Assembly (NCBI GenBank): GCA_963800975.1
Contig: CAWDDB010000012.1
Location: 124,001 to 188,000, forward strand
DNA: 64,000 nt
Direction of reading: 5' to 3'
Source: JALYGY01 sp963800975
GTDB taxonomy: Bacteria > Actinomycetota > Rubrobacteria > Rubrobacterales > Rubrobacteraceae
Shown here: piece after piece, positions 1-8,251 of the stretch
Position numbering within the stretch: position 1 is the stretch's first letter
How the letters are laid out: each line of letters opens with the position of its first letter
Program-made: the position numbers and the translations under genes
Notes under the pieces: generated by a model
Database searches by the model: none
Told to the model about the DNA's origin: nothing
Seen by the model: only the letters and a program-made list of their open reading frames with translations

Positions 1-257
1 AAGGGTCCTTCCTGCCGACGCGGGCGGCGCTCTACGGCGACCAGGAGATCCGGGATAGCGTGCCGGTCGTCCCCCTCGCCGAGGAGGCCCTCAAGAACTC
101 CAACCCGCGGCCCGTCTCGCCTTACTACTCGGACATGTCGCTCGAGATGGCCGAGCAGTTCCACGCCTCCCTCAACGGCGAGGTACCCCCGGAGCAGGCC
201 GCGCGGGCTCTCCAGACGCAGCTGCAGCGTCTGATCGAGGAGGGCCAGGAGGCTTGA
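1..257 (+). CDS. Extracellular solute-binding protein (sugar ABC transporter type), 3' end only
   Basis: The window opens inside this gene; the frame is read from base 3 and about 84 C-terminal residues are visible. The text (FLPTRAALYGDQEIRD, then SPYYSDMS, then LNGEVPPEQAARALQTQLQRL) resembles the C-terminal helix region of family 1 solute-binding proteins of sugar ABC importers, where the repeated '-PEQAL-' helix closes the fold. It lies 33 bp upstream of the lyase and in the same direction as two Gfo/Idh/MocA dehydrogenases, which fits uptake followed by oxidation of a polyol or sugar derivative. The N-terminus, lipobox and transporter partners are outside the window, so the substrate cannot be named. 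Confidence 0.7.
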   Translation, partial: GSFLPTRAALYGDQEIRDSVPVVPLAEEALKNSNPRPVSPYYSDMSLEMAEQFHASLNGEVPPEQAARALQTQLQRLIEEGQEA

Positions 258-290
258 GGTAGCCGTCCGGAGCACGGGAGGTTCGGGGGC

Positions 291-1802
291 GTGAACGACC
301 GGGAGTCGATCCTTGCCCGCGAGGGGGAAGATTTCCCAGGCGCCACCTACAAGGAGGTGGTCCTGGAGCCGGCCTACGAGAACGCCAAGCGCAACCTCCT
401 CGACGCCATGCTCGCGGCCAACAAGGCGCACCTGATCATGCTGTCCGAGCGGGGGCTGGTCTCCCGGGAGGACGCGCGGGTGGTGATGGCGGCCATCCTC
501 GGTCTTGACCCGGAGGAGATCCGGGCCTCCTCCTACACCGGGGAGGTGGAGGACCTCTTTTTCCACGTCGAGCGCCTGATCTACGGTTCGGCCGGCGAGG
601 CGGCCGGCAACCTCCACCTGGCGCGCAGCCGCAACGACCTTGGCGTGGCGATGTACCGCATGGCGCTGCGCGACCGGCTGTTACGGGCGGAAGGCTCCCT
701 GCTCCTCTTGAAGGGCTCCGTCCTCTCGCTGGCCGCCGAGCACGTGGATACCGTGATGCCGGCGCACACGCACGCGCAGCGGGCGCAGCCGACCACGCTC
801 GCCCACTACCTGCTCGCGGTACACGACTCCCTCTCCAGGGACCTGCGCCGCCTCGGGGCAGCCCTCGAAAACTGCAACCGCAGCCCGCTCGGGGCCGCGG
901 CCCTGACGACCTCGGGGTTCGCCGTCGACCGCGACCGCCTCGCGCAGCTCCTGGCCTTCGACGGGCTGGTCGAGAACTCCTACGACGCGATCGGCGGCGC
1001 CGACTACGTCGGCGAGGCGGCTACGGCGCTGCAGCTCTCTTTTCTCGGTCTGGGCCGGTTCGTGGGGGACCTGCTCCTGTGGTCCACGCAGGAGTTCGGG
1101 GCCATCCGGGTGGCCGACCCGTACGTCCAGGTCAGCTCCATAATGCCGCAGAAGCGCAACCCGGTCTCCCTGGAGCACCTGAGGGCGCTCCTCTCCGCCG
1201 GGGTGGGGGAGACGGGCACGGTTCTCACCATGCTGCACAACACGCCGTTCGGGGACATCGTCGACACGGAGGACGACCTGCAGCCCTACCTCTGGCGGGC
1301 GTCGGAGCAGGCGGACGGGATCTACCGCCTGCTCTCGGCCGTGATCGGCACGCTGGAGGTGCACGAGGAGCTGCTGCTGCAGAGGGCCAGGAAGGACTAC
1401 TCCACGGTCACGGAGCTGGCGGACACCCTCGTGCGGGAGCGGTCCCTGCCGTTTCGCAGGGCGCACGCGGTCGCGACCGGCGTCGTCGAGCTGGCCACCT
1501 CGGAAGGGGTCACCGCCGACGCCATCACGCCCGAGCTTGTCGACCGGGCCGCGAGGGAGGTAGTCGGGGAGACCCTGGAACTGAGCGCGGACCAGGTCTC
1601 CCGGGCCCTGGATCCGGTGCGCTTCGTGCGGACCCGGACGGTCACGGGCGGGCCCGCCCCCGAAGAGACCGAGAGGGCGCTCGGGGAGCGGCGCGCCGCC
1701 CACGACAGGGCGGTCTCGGCTCACCGAGAGCGCGCCGGGAAGGTGCGCGAGCGGCTGCGCGAGCTGGACGAGCTGGCCAGGGATCGGGGAGGGGAGCCTT
1801 GA
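291..1802 (+). CDS. Argininosuccinate lyase-like protein (fumarase/aspartase superfamily)
   Basis: 503 residues from a GTG start. The superfamily signature SSIMPQKRNP sits near residue 286 and carries the mobile catalytic Ser loop; HLARSRNDLG near residue 107 is the conserved fumarate/substrate loop of argininosuccinate lyases. Family enzymes release fumarate by beta-elimination. Argininosuccinate lyases are usually about 460-470 residues, so this one is somewhat long. Its neighbours are a sugar-type binding protein and two Gfo/Idh/MocA dehydrogenases, not arginine genes. I therefore infer a catabolic C-N lyase rather than the biosynthetic ArgH and give no gene symbol. A true ArgH cannot be excluded from sequence alone. 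Confidence 0.8.
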   Translation: MNDRESILAREGEDFPGATYKEVVLEPAYENAKRNLLDAMLAANKAHLIMLSERGLVSREDARVVMAAILGLDPEEIRASSYTGEVEDLFFHVERLIYGSAGEAAGNLHLARSRNDLGVAMYRMALRDRLLRAEGSLLLLKGSVLSLAAEHVDTVMPAHTHAQRAQPTTLAHYLLAVHDSLSRDLRRLGAALENCNRSPLGAAALTTSGFAVDRDRLAQLLAFDGLVENSYDAIGGADYVGEAATALQLSFLGLGRFVGDLLLWSTQEFGAIRVADPYVQVSSIMPQKRNPVSLEHLRALLSAGVGETGTVLTMLHNTPFGDIVDTEDDLQPYLWRASEQADGIYRLLSAVIGTLEVHEELLLQRARKDYSTVTELADTLVRERSLPFRRAHAVATGVVELATSEGVTADAITPELVDRAAREVVGETLELSADQVSRALDPVRFVRTRTVTGGPAPEETERALGERRAAHDRAVSAHRERAGKVRERLRELDELARDRGGEP

Positions 1803-1845
1803 TCTCCGGCTTCGTGACGCGGTCGGGTCCGGTCTCGAGGCGCGG

Positions 1846-2829
1846 TTGAGGATCGGGGTCGTCGGCGCGGGCTTTATGGGCGGCGTGCACCTGCGCGCCT
1901 ATGCCGGCATGCCGGAGGTCGAGGTCGTCGGCGTGGCCGACGTCAGGCCCGAGACCGCGGCCACCGCCGCGGCGAGCGTCGGCGCCAGGCCGTATGCCTC
2001 GTACGAGGCTCTCGTGGCCGCCGAGGACGTCGACCTTGTGGACATCTGCCTTCCGACCGCGTACCACCGGGACCTGACGGTGAGGGCGGCCAGGGAGGGC
2101 AAGCACGTCATCGTCGAGAAACCGCTGGCACGCAACCTCGAGGACGCCGAGGCGATGATCGAAGCGTTCTCGGATAACGGCGGGCGGCTCTTCGTCGGGC
2201 ACGTCGTCCGGTTCTTCCCCGAGTACGTCCGGATCAAGCAGATGATCTCGGCTGGGGACCTGGGGACGGTCGGCGTGGCGCGCACGAGCCGCCGATCGCC
2301 TTTCTTGACGGGCTGGAACGACTGGTACGCCGACTGGCGCCTGAGCGGCGGCGTCTTGCTCGACCTGGTGATCCACGACTTCGACTTCCTGCGCTGGTCG
2401 CTCGGCGAGGTGGAGCGGGTCTACGCCAGGGGCGTGCTCGGCCGCGAGTTCAACCGCCTGGATTACGCCCTGGTCACGCTTCGCTTCGCGGCCGGCGCGA
2501 TAGCCCACGTCGAGGGACACTGGGGGTATCCCGGCCCCTTCAACTACTCGATCGAGGTCGCCGGAAGCCGCGCCATGGTGGAGGCGAGCAATACCACGCC
2601 GGGGCCGGTGAGGCTGGAAGGCGGGATGCTGGACCCCGGCGAGAGCCCTGACATCGAGGTCGGCAAGAGCCCCTACCAGGCCGAGCTGGAGCACTTCGTC
2701 CGCTGCGCGGCGACCGGCGAAGAGCCCGTCGTGGACGCTCGGGACGCCTACGAGGCGCTCAGGATCGGGCTCGCGGCCGCCGAGTCGGCGGCGACGGGCC
2801 GACCCGTGACGCTGGGCTGGCGCGGATGA
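1846..2829 (+). CDS. Gfo/Idh/MocA family NAD(P)-dependent oxidoreductase
   Basis: 327 residues from a TTG start. The N-terminus GVVGAGFMGGVHLRAY is a Rossmann dinucleotide site (GxGxxG), EKPLARN near residue 93 is the EKP motif with the conserved Lys, and HDFDFLRW near residue 177 is the family's C-terminal domain motif. Members oxidise or reduce sugars, inositols or related polyols. The stop overlaps the next gene's start in an ATGA, so the two dehydrogenases are translationally coupled and may act on successive intermediates or as an unequal pair. The 43 bp gap from the lyase gene suggests the same operon. Substrate unknown. Confidence 0.88.
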   Translation: MRIGVVGAGFMGGVHLRAYAGMPEVEVVGVADVRPETAATAAASVGARPYASYEALVAAEDVDLVDICLPTAYHRDLTVRAAREGKHVIVEKPLARNLEDAEAMIEAFSDNGGRLFVGHVVRFFPEYVRIKQMISAGDLGTVGVARTSRRSPFLTGWNDWYADWRLSGGVLLDLVIHDFDFLRWSLGEVERVYARGVLGREFNRLDYALVTLRFAAGAIAHVEGHWGYPGPFNYSIEVAGSRAMVEASNTTPGPVRLEGGMLDPGESPDIEVGKSPYQAELEHFVRCAATGEEPVVDARDAYEALRIGLAAAESAATGRPVTLGWRG

Positions 2830-3821
2830 GCGTGAGGGTCGGCATCGTGAGCTTCGCCCACGTCCACGCCCCGCAGTACGCCGCGGTGCTCTCCGCGCTG
2901 GACGGGGCGGACTTCGTCGGGATCACGGATCCCGAAGCCTCCCGCGGCGCCGAGGCGGCCGACCGCTTTGGCGTCCGCTTCTTCGAAGAAGCGCGGGATC
3001 TGTTCGGGGCGGCGGACGCCGTGGTCGTCTGCTCGAAGAACCGCGAGCACCGCCGCGACGTCGTGGCCGCCCTCGAAGGCGGCGCGCACGTGCTGTGCGA
3101 GAAGCCCATCGCCACCACGGTCGCGGACGCCAGGGCCATGATACGGGCCTCCGAAGAGACCGAGCGGCAGCTCAGGATCGCCTTCCCCGTACGCTACCTG
3201 TCCGCCGTGCGGCACGCGCGGGAGGCCGTGCGGTCTGGCGGCGTCGGGCGCGTGCTGGCGGTCAACGGTACGAACCACGGGCAGATACCGAGCGGCTGGT
3301 TTCTCGACCCGGAGGCGGCCGGCGGCGGGGCCGTGATGGACCACACCGTCCACGTCGCCGACGCGCTGCGCTGGATCCTCGGCGCCGAAGCCTCGTCCGT
3401 CTACGCCGAGGTCGGGACCTTCTTCGGCGGCCAGGAGGTCGACGACGGCGCCATCCTGACGGTCGAGTTCGAGGGAGGCGCCGCCGGTGGGGGCGTGTTC
3501 GCGACCATAGACCCGAGCTGGTCGCGCGGGGACGGCTACCCCACCTGGGGCGACGTGACGCTCCGGATCACCGGCACCTCGGGTGTCCTGGACGTGGACG
3601 CCTTCGCTCGGCCCCTCACGATGTTCGACCACGAGTCGAAAGGCGTCTCGTGGACGCACACGGGCGAGGACATGAACGTGCTGATGCTGCAAGACTTCCT
3701 GCGGGGTGTCTCCGAAGACTCCCCGGCCTGCGCGAGCGGCATCGACGGCCTAAGGGCCCTGGAGATGGTCCTCGCCGCCTACACCTCGGGCCGGACCAAC
3801 GAGCCCCAGTCAGTACCGTAG
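2826..3821 (+). CDS. Gfo/Idh/MocA family oxidoreductase
   Basis: 331 residues, ATG start overlapping the previous stop by 4 bp. The N-terminus VGIVSFAHVHAPQYA is a diverged nucleotide-binding loop in which the usual GxGxxG is replaced by GIVSFAHVHA, a variant seen in a Gfo/Idh/MocA subgroup. CEKPIATT near residue 93 is the EKP motif, and MDHTVHVADALRW near residue 171 matches the C-terminal domain. It is a paralogue of the preceding gene with low identity, so the two probably have different roles. The operon ends here: a perfect GC-rich palindrome begins at the stop codon. Confidence 0.87.
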   Translation: MSVRVGIVSFAHVHAPQYAAVLSALDGADFVGITDPEASRGAEAADRFGVRFFEEARDLFGAADAVVVCSKNREHRRDVVAALEGGAHVLCEKPIATTVADARAMIRASEETERQLRIAFPVRYLSAVRHAREAVRSGGVGRVLAVNGTNHGQIPSGWFLDPEAAGGGAVMDHTVHVADALRWILGAEASSVYAEVGTFFGGQEVDDGAILTVEFEGGAAGGGVFATIDPSWSRGDGYPTWGDVTLRITGTSGVLDVDAFARPLTMFDHESKGVSWTHTGEDMNVLMLQDFLRGVSEDSPACASGIDGLRALEMVLAAYTSGRTNEPQSVP

Positions 3822-3842
3822 GGGCGCTTCGCGAAGCGCCCC
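3821..3842. repeat. Dispersed palindrome, copy 1 (also a likely bidirectional terminator)
   Basis: The arms GGGGCGCTTC and GAAGCGCCCC are separated by GC. It lies exactly between two convergent genes and begins at the end of the dehydrogenase stop codon. Related copies occur at 43695-43716 and 57985-58006. It could stop transcription from both sides, but no T-tract follows on either strand. Confidence 0.75.
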
Positions 3843-3875
3843 CGTACACGAACCACCCTCGAAAGCGAACGGCCT

Positions 3876-5498
3876 TTACCCGCCGGCGGCGATGGTCTGC
3901 GAGTAGGGCAGGAAGTACATCAGGAACAGCAGCGCTATAAGGGCCGCGGAGAGCGCCGCGGTCGAGACCGCGAAGCGCAGCGTGGTCCTGACGCGGCGGG
4001 GTTCGGTGTCCTCGGCCGGGACAGTCACGATGGAACCGCGGAACTCCAACCCCCTGGGACTTGGTTGCTGCCCCACGCTGCCGGCAAAGATGCCCAGGAA
4101 GCTCGCGCCGAAGCCGAGGATGACCGGGTTGGCCCAGATGGGAAGCTCGACGCCCGCGAACTCGATGAGGCCTTGCAGCACGAGGACCGTGACGAACCCG
4201 GCCAGCATGCCCGCGATCGCGCCCCGCGCGGTAACCCGCGCGTTGAAGATGCTCAGAATCGCCACCGGTCCCCAGGAGGCAGCGAACAGGGTAGCGGCGA
4301 AGTAGCCGATGGTGAAGACGGCCGGCGGCGCGACGTAGGTTATGCCTAGGACTATGAAGCCCAGGACCAGCATGACGATGCGGCTGAAGCGCAGCGCCGC
4401 GCGCTCGTCCCTCTGCGCGCGCGAGACAGTCGGCGCGATGTCGTGGGCGGCGGAGAAGCCGATCAGGGACAGAAAGGCGGCGGCCGAGGAGAGCCCGGCC
4501 GCCACTATGCCGGTGACGACGACCACGCCGAGCCATGTCGGCAGCACGTTCTCGGCAGCCCAGATAAAGGCGACCTCGGAGGGCGAGATGTTCGGGTCGA
4601 ACAGGTTTATCGTCGCGCCGCCGAGCATGAGGAAGACGTAGAGGAAGAGCACGCAGATCATCGCCACGAAGCCGCTCCTTATAGAGACGTGCTCGTCGCG
4701 GGCCATGAGGTAGCGGCTGCTCTGCCAGGGGCTCACGGCCACGATCGTGGCCCAAACGACCCCAAGCGTCACGGCCCAGAGCACCGCCTCCGCGGCGCTC
4801 CCGTACTGGGCGTCGGGGCCGGTCACCATCCCGTGCGGCGAGAGGATGCCAGGTTTGCCTTCCAGTCCCATCAGCTCGGGCACCACGACGGAAGGACCGC
4901 CGGCAGCGCTTATCAGGTAGACCATGCCGAGGATCCCGGCGATCATGAACACGAAGAACATGATCGTGTCGTTTATCAGGATGCCGGGGGATCCCGAGAA
5001 GAGGGTGAACGCCGTGTAGGCTAGCCAGACCACGAGGAGCGCTATCCCGAAGTCGACGCCGGCCAGGTCGGAGACGAGGAGGCTTATGCCCTGCGTGACG
5101 GCGATGAGGTAGGCGCCGATGCCGATGAGGACGGTCCCGCCGGCGACGGCCTGCAACGCGCGCGAGTCGAACCGCTTTCCGAAGAACTCGGGCACCGTGA
5201 GGACCTCCGACCGCCTGAGGTACCTTCCGAAGAGCAACACGCCGAGCACGTACCCCGACGCGTTGAGCGGCGTCAGTATGAGCATCAGGACCGCGTAGCC
5301 GTCGTAGGCGAAACCTACCTCGCCCATGAACGCGACAGTGCTGAGAAAGGACGCCACGAGCGTGCCGGTGACGAGGATGGTCGGAGCGGCGCGCCCGGCG
5401 ACGTAGTAGTCGGACTGGTCCTTGACCTTCCTGCCGACGATCACCCCGATGACCAGGTACACCACGAAGCTGAAGATGACGCCGGCGGTGAAGATCAT
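3876..5498 (-). CDS. Sodium:solute symporter (SSS family)
   Basis: 540 residues with about 13 hydrophobic segments, the usual size and pattern of SSS transporters. The first helix starts at residue 3 and is followed by the GRKVKDQSDYYVAGR segment common to the N-terminal loop of this family. Members use the Na+ gradient to import organic acids, sugars, amino acids or urea. The ATG overlaps the stop of a 36-codon membrane ORF in an ATGA, so the two are co-translated. The gene converges on the dehydrogenase operon and may or may not feed it. Substrate not deducible. Confidence 0.88.
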   Translation of the reverse strand: MIFTAGVIFSFVVYLVIGVIVGRKVKDQSDYYVAGRAAPTILVTGTLVASFLSTVAFMGEVGFAYDGYAVLMLILTPLNASGYVLGVLLFGRYLRRSEVLTVPEFFGKRFDSRALQAVAGGTVLIGIGAYLIAVTQGISLLVSDLAGVDFGIALLVVWLAYTAFTLFSGSPGILINDTIMFFVFMIAGILGMVYLISAAGGPSVVVPELMGLEGKPGILSPHGMVTGPDAQYGSAAEAVLWAVTLGVVWATIVAVSPWQSSRYLMARDEHVSIRSGFVAMICVLFLYVFLMLGGATINLFDPNISPSEVAFIWAAENVLPTWLGVVVVTGIVAAGLSSAAAFLSLIGFSAAHDIAPTVSRAQRDERAALRFSRIVMLVLGFIVLGITYVAPPAVFTIGYFAATLFAASWGPVAILSIFNARVTARGAIAGMLAGFVTVLVLQGLIEFAGVELPIWANPVILGFGASFLGIFAGSVGQQPSPRGLEFRGSIVTVPAEDTEPRRVRTTLRFAVSTAALSAALIALLFLMYFLPYSQTIAAGG

Positions 5499-5605
5499 CG
5501 CTCCCTGCCCCCGGAGTAGCTCCTCTTGATGACCACGTACGCCACCACCGTGGCCGCGAGCGGCACGAGCCCGTAATACAACACAACCATCAGGGCCGAG
5601 ATCAT
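5495..5605 (-). CDS. Small single-span membrane protein, putative symporter partner
   Basis: 36 residues beginning MISALMVVLYYGLVPLAA: one transmembrane helix followed by a basic, polar tail (IKRSYSGGRER). A GGAGGGG Shine-Dalgarno sequence lies about 9 nt upstream of the ATG, and the stop overlaps the symporter start in an ATGA. Several SSS transporters are encoded with a tiny upstream membrane protein, so this is probably a genuine accessory subunit or stabiliser. I do not recognise a named family; the function is inferred from position only. Confidence 0.6.
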   Translation of the reverse strand: MISALMVVLYYGLVPLAATVVAYVVIKRSYSGGRER

Positions 5606-5644
5606 TCGCTCACTTCCCCTCCTGCCCTCTTACAGACGGCCCGC

Positions 5645-5673
5645 ATTGTAAGGAACACGCTGGCACAGTGCCA
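5645..5673 (-). promoter_or_regulatory. Promoter region with operator palindrome for the symporter operon
   Basis: On the minus strand a TACAAT -10-like hexamer occupies 5650-5645. A perfect 13-bp palindrome, TGGCACAGTGCCA (5661-5673), lies where the -35 element should be. The arrangement suggests a repressor site masking the -35 region. The -35 itself is poor, which is common for regulated promoters. Confidence 0.4.
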
Positions 5674-5879
5674 CCGGAGGTGGCTGGAAGAGCGAGCGCT
5701 TCGGGACGTCGAGGTCGCCATCGCCGCACCGCCCGTACCCGCCATGCCACATTATTCATCCTGCCGCATATTCATCCACCCGCGTAGCAAGGTGCTCTCG
5801 GTCACGATGACATGGCGTGGGCTCCATGCAGGCGATTCCGGGCCGTCTCGGCCAGGTCTATGCAAGATGCTGGATACGG

Positions 5880-5918
5880 ACTCCCGAGAACCCACCTTCT
5901 AGGACGTTGGGTGAATAG
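5880..5918 (+). repeat. Degenerate repeat motif, copy A (ACTCCCGAGAACCC)
   Basis: Shares about 26 of 33 positions with the copy at 6563-6596, from GAGAACCC through GTGAATA. Shorter relatives occur at 7377-7390, 8343-8356 and 8383-8396. All are on the plus strand inside a 2.5 kb island of minus-strand genes. Function unknown. Confidence 0.45.
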
Positions 5919-5964
5919 GAGGTATGATGCAAGAAGCGTTGACGACCCCGGCAACACGGACACG

Positions 5965-6025
5965 ATGCGCGAGGAGTTCGACCGGATCGCCGACCTTTCC
6001 GAGGCGGAACGGTGGAGCCGGAGAG
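5965..6025 (+). pseudogene. Possible N-terminal remnant of a class I SAM-dependent methyltransferase
   Basis: An ATG at 5965 encodes MREEFDRIADLSEAERWS, which looks like the N-terminal helix of small actinobacterial class I methyltransferases. The similarity stops after about 20 codons, where the reading frame runs into the convergent VOC gene, and no SAM-binding glycine loop follows. I read it as a deletion remnant. The rest of the 423-bp interval 5606-6028 holds the symporter promoter, repeat copy A and nothing else I can support. Confidence 0.35.
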
Positions 6026-6028
6026 TGG

Positions 6029-6493
6029 TCATGGGGCCTCGCCGTCGCCAGGCATACCGCTGAAGATCTCGATGATCACCCCAAGGTCGCCCAGGGTGTC
6101 AAGGTAGGCGATGTCAATCCCGCTGTGCTTACAGCTGAGCATCACGCCGTCCTTGCGCTCTGCCCGTGCAACGGTCTCGTCGAAGTCCGGGGTGGCGACG
6201 GCGACGTGGTGCACGCCCTCGCCCTTCTCGGCGAGGAAGCGGGCATAGATGCCGTCCTCGTCGAGGGGCTCGATCAGCTCCCACATCACCCGGCCGACCA
6301 TGGCGATGGCGATGCGGTTGGAGCGCTCGACTGGCTCTCCGTACTCGCGGTAGTCGTTCGCGGCACCGAGGTCTATCCGGTCGAACCGCCACGGGCCGAT
6401 CCCGTGGTCGTCTTCGTACCTCCGTACCGTCGCCTCCAGATCGCGCACGACGATCCCCAGCTGCATGGTCTCGTTGAAGACGGGCTCTCGCAT
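6029..6493 (-). CDS. VOC family protein (glyoxalase / methylmalonyl-CoA epimerase-like)
   Basis: 154 residues, ATG preceded by GGGGAGGGG. The sequence has the two beta-alpha-beta-beta-beta modules of the vicinal oxygen chelate fold: an N-terminal LGIVVRDLEATVRRYEDDHG strand-helix and a C-terminal module with GVHHVAVATPDFDETVA. Possible metal ligands are a His in VHHVA and a Glu near VIIEIFSG. Members carry out epimerisation, isomerisation, dioxygenation or glyoxal detoxification, so the reaction cannot be fixed. It stands alone between two non-coding stretches. Confidence 0.82.
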   Translation of the reverse strand: MREPVFNETMQLGIVVRDLEATVRRYEDDHGIGPWRFDRIDLGAANDYREYGEPVERSNRIAIAMVGRVMWELIEPLDEDGIYARFLAEKGEGVHHVAVATPDFDETVARAERKDGVMLSCKHSGIDIAYLDTLGDLGVIIEIFSGMPGDGEAP

Positions 6494-6556
6494 TGTTCCC
6501 CTCCCCTAAGTCGATGAGGCGATCTTACTGGAACTCGGAACCCCGACCACCGGTAA

Positions 6557-6596
6557 ACTTCTGAGAACCCGTCTACTAGGCAGTTGAGTGAATAAC
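6557..6596 (+). repeat. Degenerate repeat motif, copy B (ACTTCTGAGAACCC)
   Basis: Second full-length copy of the motif at 5880-5918; both continue to a GTGAATA. It lies 64-103 bp upstream of the VOC start but in the opposite orientation. The interval 6494-6729 otherwise contains only the VOC ribosome-binding site. Confidence 0.45.
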
Positions 6597-6729
6597 GTCG
6601 AATACACTTCCGTTCCGCGAGACCGAGCCCTTTTCGCCTCCGGGGGGATTTAAGTAGTAGGGGCCCGATGGCCAGGAAGGACGGCGCATGGACGAACTTG
6701 CAGCGGCGCGGCGCCGATCTTCGGTCTGC

Positions 6730-7128
6730 TCATGTGACGCGCTGGTAGGTCATCGTGAAGTCGGGCTGCCAGGTGACGCCGGTGTCGTGAGACAACTCCC
6801 CGGTGCCGTCCATGACGTCCGGTCCGCGGAACCGTGCGGTTTGACGCTGCGAGAAGTCCTCGTTCAGGCGGATCATCGACCATCCGGCGTCGTCGACGTT
6901 GAAGTTGAAGACCCGCGTGATCCCGCGGACGTCGAAGTAATGGTACCGGTCCTCCGACAGCAGCGCTATCGCGTCTGGGAAATCGGGGTGGTCGTATGTC
7001 CACTGCTGCAGCACGAACGCACCGTCCAGCACCCGCTCGTTCCGCTGCCGGCCGGTGATCGGTTCGGACATGGCCGAGTGGTGCATCGTGAACTCCCAGG
7101 TTCCAAGCAGCCGGTCGAGTGCGCTCAT
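6730..7128 (-). CDS. DUF1579-like (lipocalin-type beta-barrel) protein
   Basis: 132 residues. LLGTWEFTMHHS near the N-terminus, LDGAFVLQQWTYDHP in the middle and FTMTYQRV at the end are typical of small DUF1579-like proteins predicted to form lipocalin-like barrels; no catalytic motif is evident. The ATG overlaps the TGA of a possible 34-codon ORF (7229-7125, MNGSGATEERTFGLRRLDE) in an ATGA, which may mean translational coupling to a leader peptide. That ORF has no good ribosome-binding site, so I do not call it. Function unknown. Confidence 0.65.
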   Translation of the reverse strand: MSALDRLLGTWEFTMHHSAMSEPITGRQRNERVLDGAFVLQQWTYDHPDFPDAIALLSEDRYHYFDVRGITRVFNFNVDDAGWSMIRLNEDFSQRQTARFRGPDVMDGTGELSHDTGVTWQPDFTMTYQRVT

Positions 7129-7641
7129 GCCGTTCGCTGGGGGCTCATCGGATCTCCTCGCGGATCTCGTTGTTCATCCAGTCGCCGTAGTCCAAAGGTC
7201 CTCTCCTCCGTCGCTCCGCTCCCGTTCATACCCGCGGCTGCGAGGATCGATTCTAAGCCGCTATAAGCCGCTCCGGCACCGGCGCGCAAGGCCTACCCGG
7301 GCCCAGGACGCCCGTCCTACGGCCGCCTCGCGCCTCTCTCAAGGGAAGCGTAGCCCATCGGACTGGGGCCTCGCGGACTTCCGAGAACCGGGGTTACCGG
7401 ATGGTGGGTGCGTAGGGGTGGGATAAGAGGGCCGAAGCGTCACCTTGCCCCGGACCCCGAAAGGGTTTCCCGCAACCTCCGCGGCTGCCTACGGCAGTCG
7501 TCTACCCGGCTTAGCATTGCGCCACCGTCGAGCTCTATGCGCCTTTCAGAACCGGGAGCGAAATCGCCGTCGACGCGAAGCCGAGCATCTCGTAGGCGAC
7601 GGTGAAGAGCAGGTCGCGGTGGCTGACGAACGGTTCGTCGG
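7129..7641. other. Intergenic stretch, 513 bp, no supported gene
   Basis: Contains the possible 34-codon ORF at 7229-7125 on the minus strand and one copy of the ACTTCCGAGAACC motif at 7377-7390. The open frames on either strand lack ribosome-binding sites and family resemblance. Gene density and order look eroded here compared with the rest of the window. Confidence 0.5.
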
Positions 7642-8220
7642 TCATATCGTCGAGGGCACGGCGAGCGGCTTCAGGTCACAGGCGGCCGAGAAGCCCTGGG
7701 ACTCGATGCCCATCGCGGTGTTGGAGCGGGTGTACAGGTTCGCCAGCGCGATGAACGCGGTGAGCTCCACCAACGCGGCCGGGCCGAGCGCCCCCAGCAG
7801 CCTGGCCGACAGCTCGTCGGTCACCGTGGGCGGGGTCTGCGTCATCGCCTCGGCGTACTCCATGACGTCGCGCTCCAGCGGCGTGAAGACGTCCGACTCG
7901 CGCCACCGGGGCACCTCACGCGCCTTGGTCACGTCGAGCCCCTCGTTGTGGGCCTGGAAGTAGCCGAGGTCCAGGCAAAAGCTGCAGCCGACCAGGCTGG
8001 CCACCGCCATGTGGGCGAACGACTTCAGGTTCTCGTCGCACTGGTCCCACTTCTGCGCCTTGCGACCGATGCCGAAGGAGAAGCTCAGCACCTTCCGGTT
8101 GTGCCACGCCACCTCGACCGGCTCGGCCACGTCGCCCAACATCTTGCGGGACATCCGCTTGACCAACCCGCCGTAGATGCCGGTCAGCTGTGCCTTCGGG
8201 ATCCGGGTACTGCTGGCCAC
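7642..8220 (-). CDS. Carboxymuconolactone decarboxylase / AhpD-like protein
   Basis: 192 residues from a GTG with an excellent AAGGAGGA five bases upstream. The redox motif GCSFCLDLG (CxxC) near residue 78 is the hallmark of AhpD-like alkylhydroperoxidases in the carboxymuconolactone decarboxylase family; MEYAEAMTQTPPTVTDEL and FIALANLYTRSNTAMGI are the flanking helices. It probably reduces peroxides or acts as a thiol-redox protein. An exact ECF41-type promoter lies just upstream, and proteins of this family are the classical partners and targets of ECF41 sigma factors. No ECF41 sigma gene is adjacent. Confidence 0.88.
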   Translation of the reverse strand: MASSTRIPKAQLTGIYGGLVKRMSRKMLGDVAEPVEVAWHNRKVLSFSFGIGRKAQKWDQCDENLKSFAHMAVASLVGCSFCLDLGYFQAHNEGLDVTKAREVPRWRESDVFTPLERDVMEYAEAMTQTPPTVTDELSARLLGALGPAALVELTAFIALANLYTRSNTAMGIESQGFSAACDLKPLAVPSTI

Positions 8221-8251
8221 GATTCCTCCTTATGCTTGCTCTCGGCATAGA

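Noticed and set aside
681..1724. Long open frame antisense to the lyase gene
   Set aside because: GC-rich genes give long antisense frames; this one has biased, low-complexity text, no family motif and no ribosome-binding site. The same applies to 3616-5586, 13554-15662, 18838-20307 and 28220-29767 on the minus strand.
5802..6063. Opposing small ORFs in the symporter-VOC gap
   Set aside because: Neither frame has family resemblance over its length except for the 20-codon methyltransferase-like start reported as a remnant.
7125..7229. 34-codon ORF overlapping the DUF1579-like gene start
   Set aside because: The overlap is suggestive but there is no ribosome-binding site, and the sequence resembles no family; noted only in the neighbouring entry.
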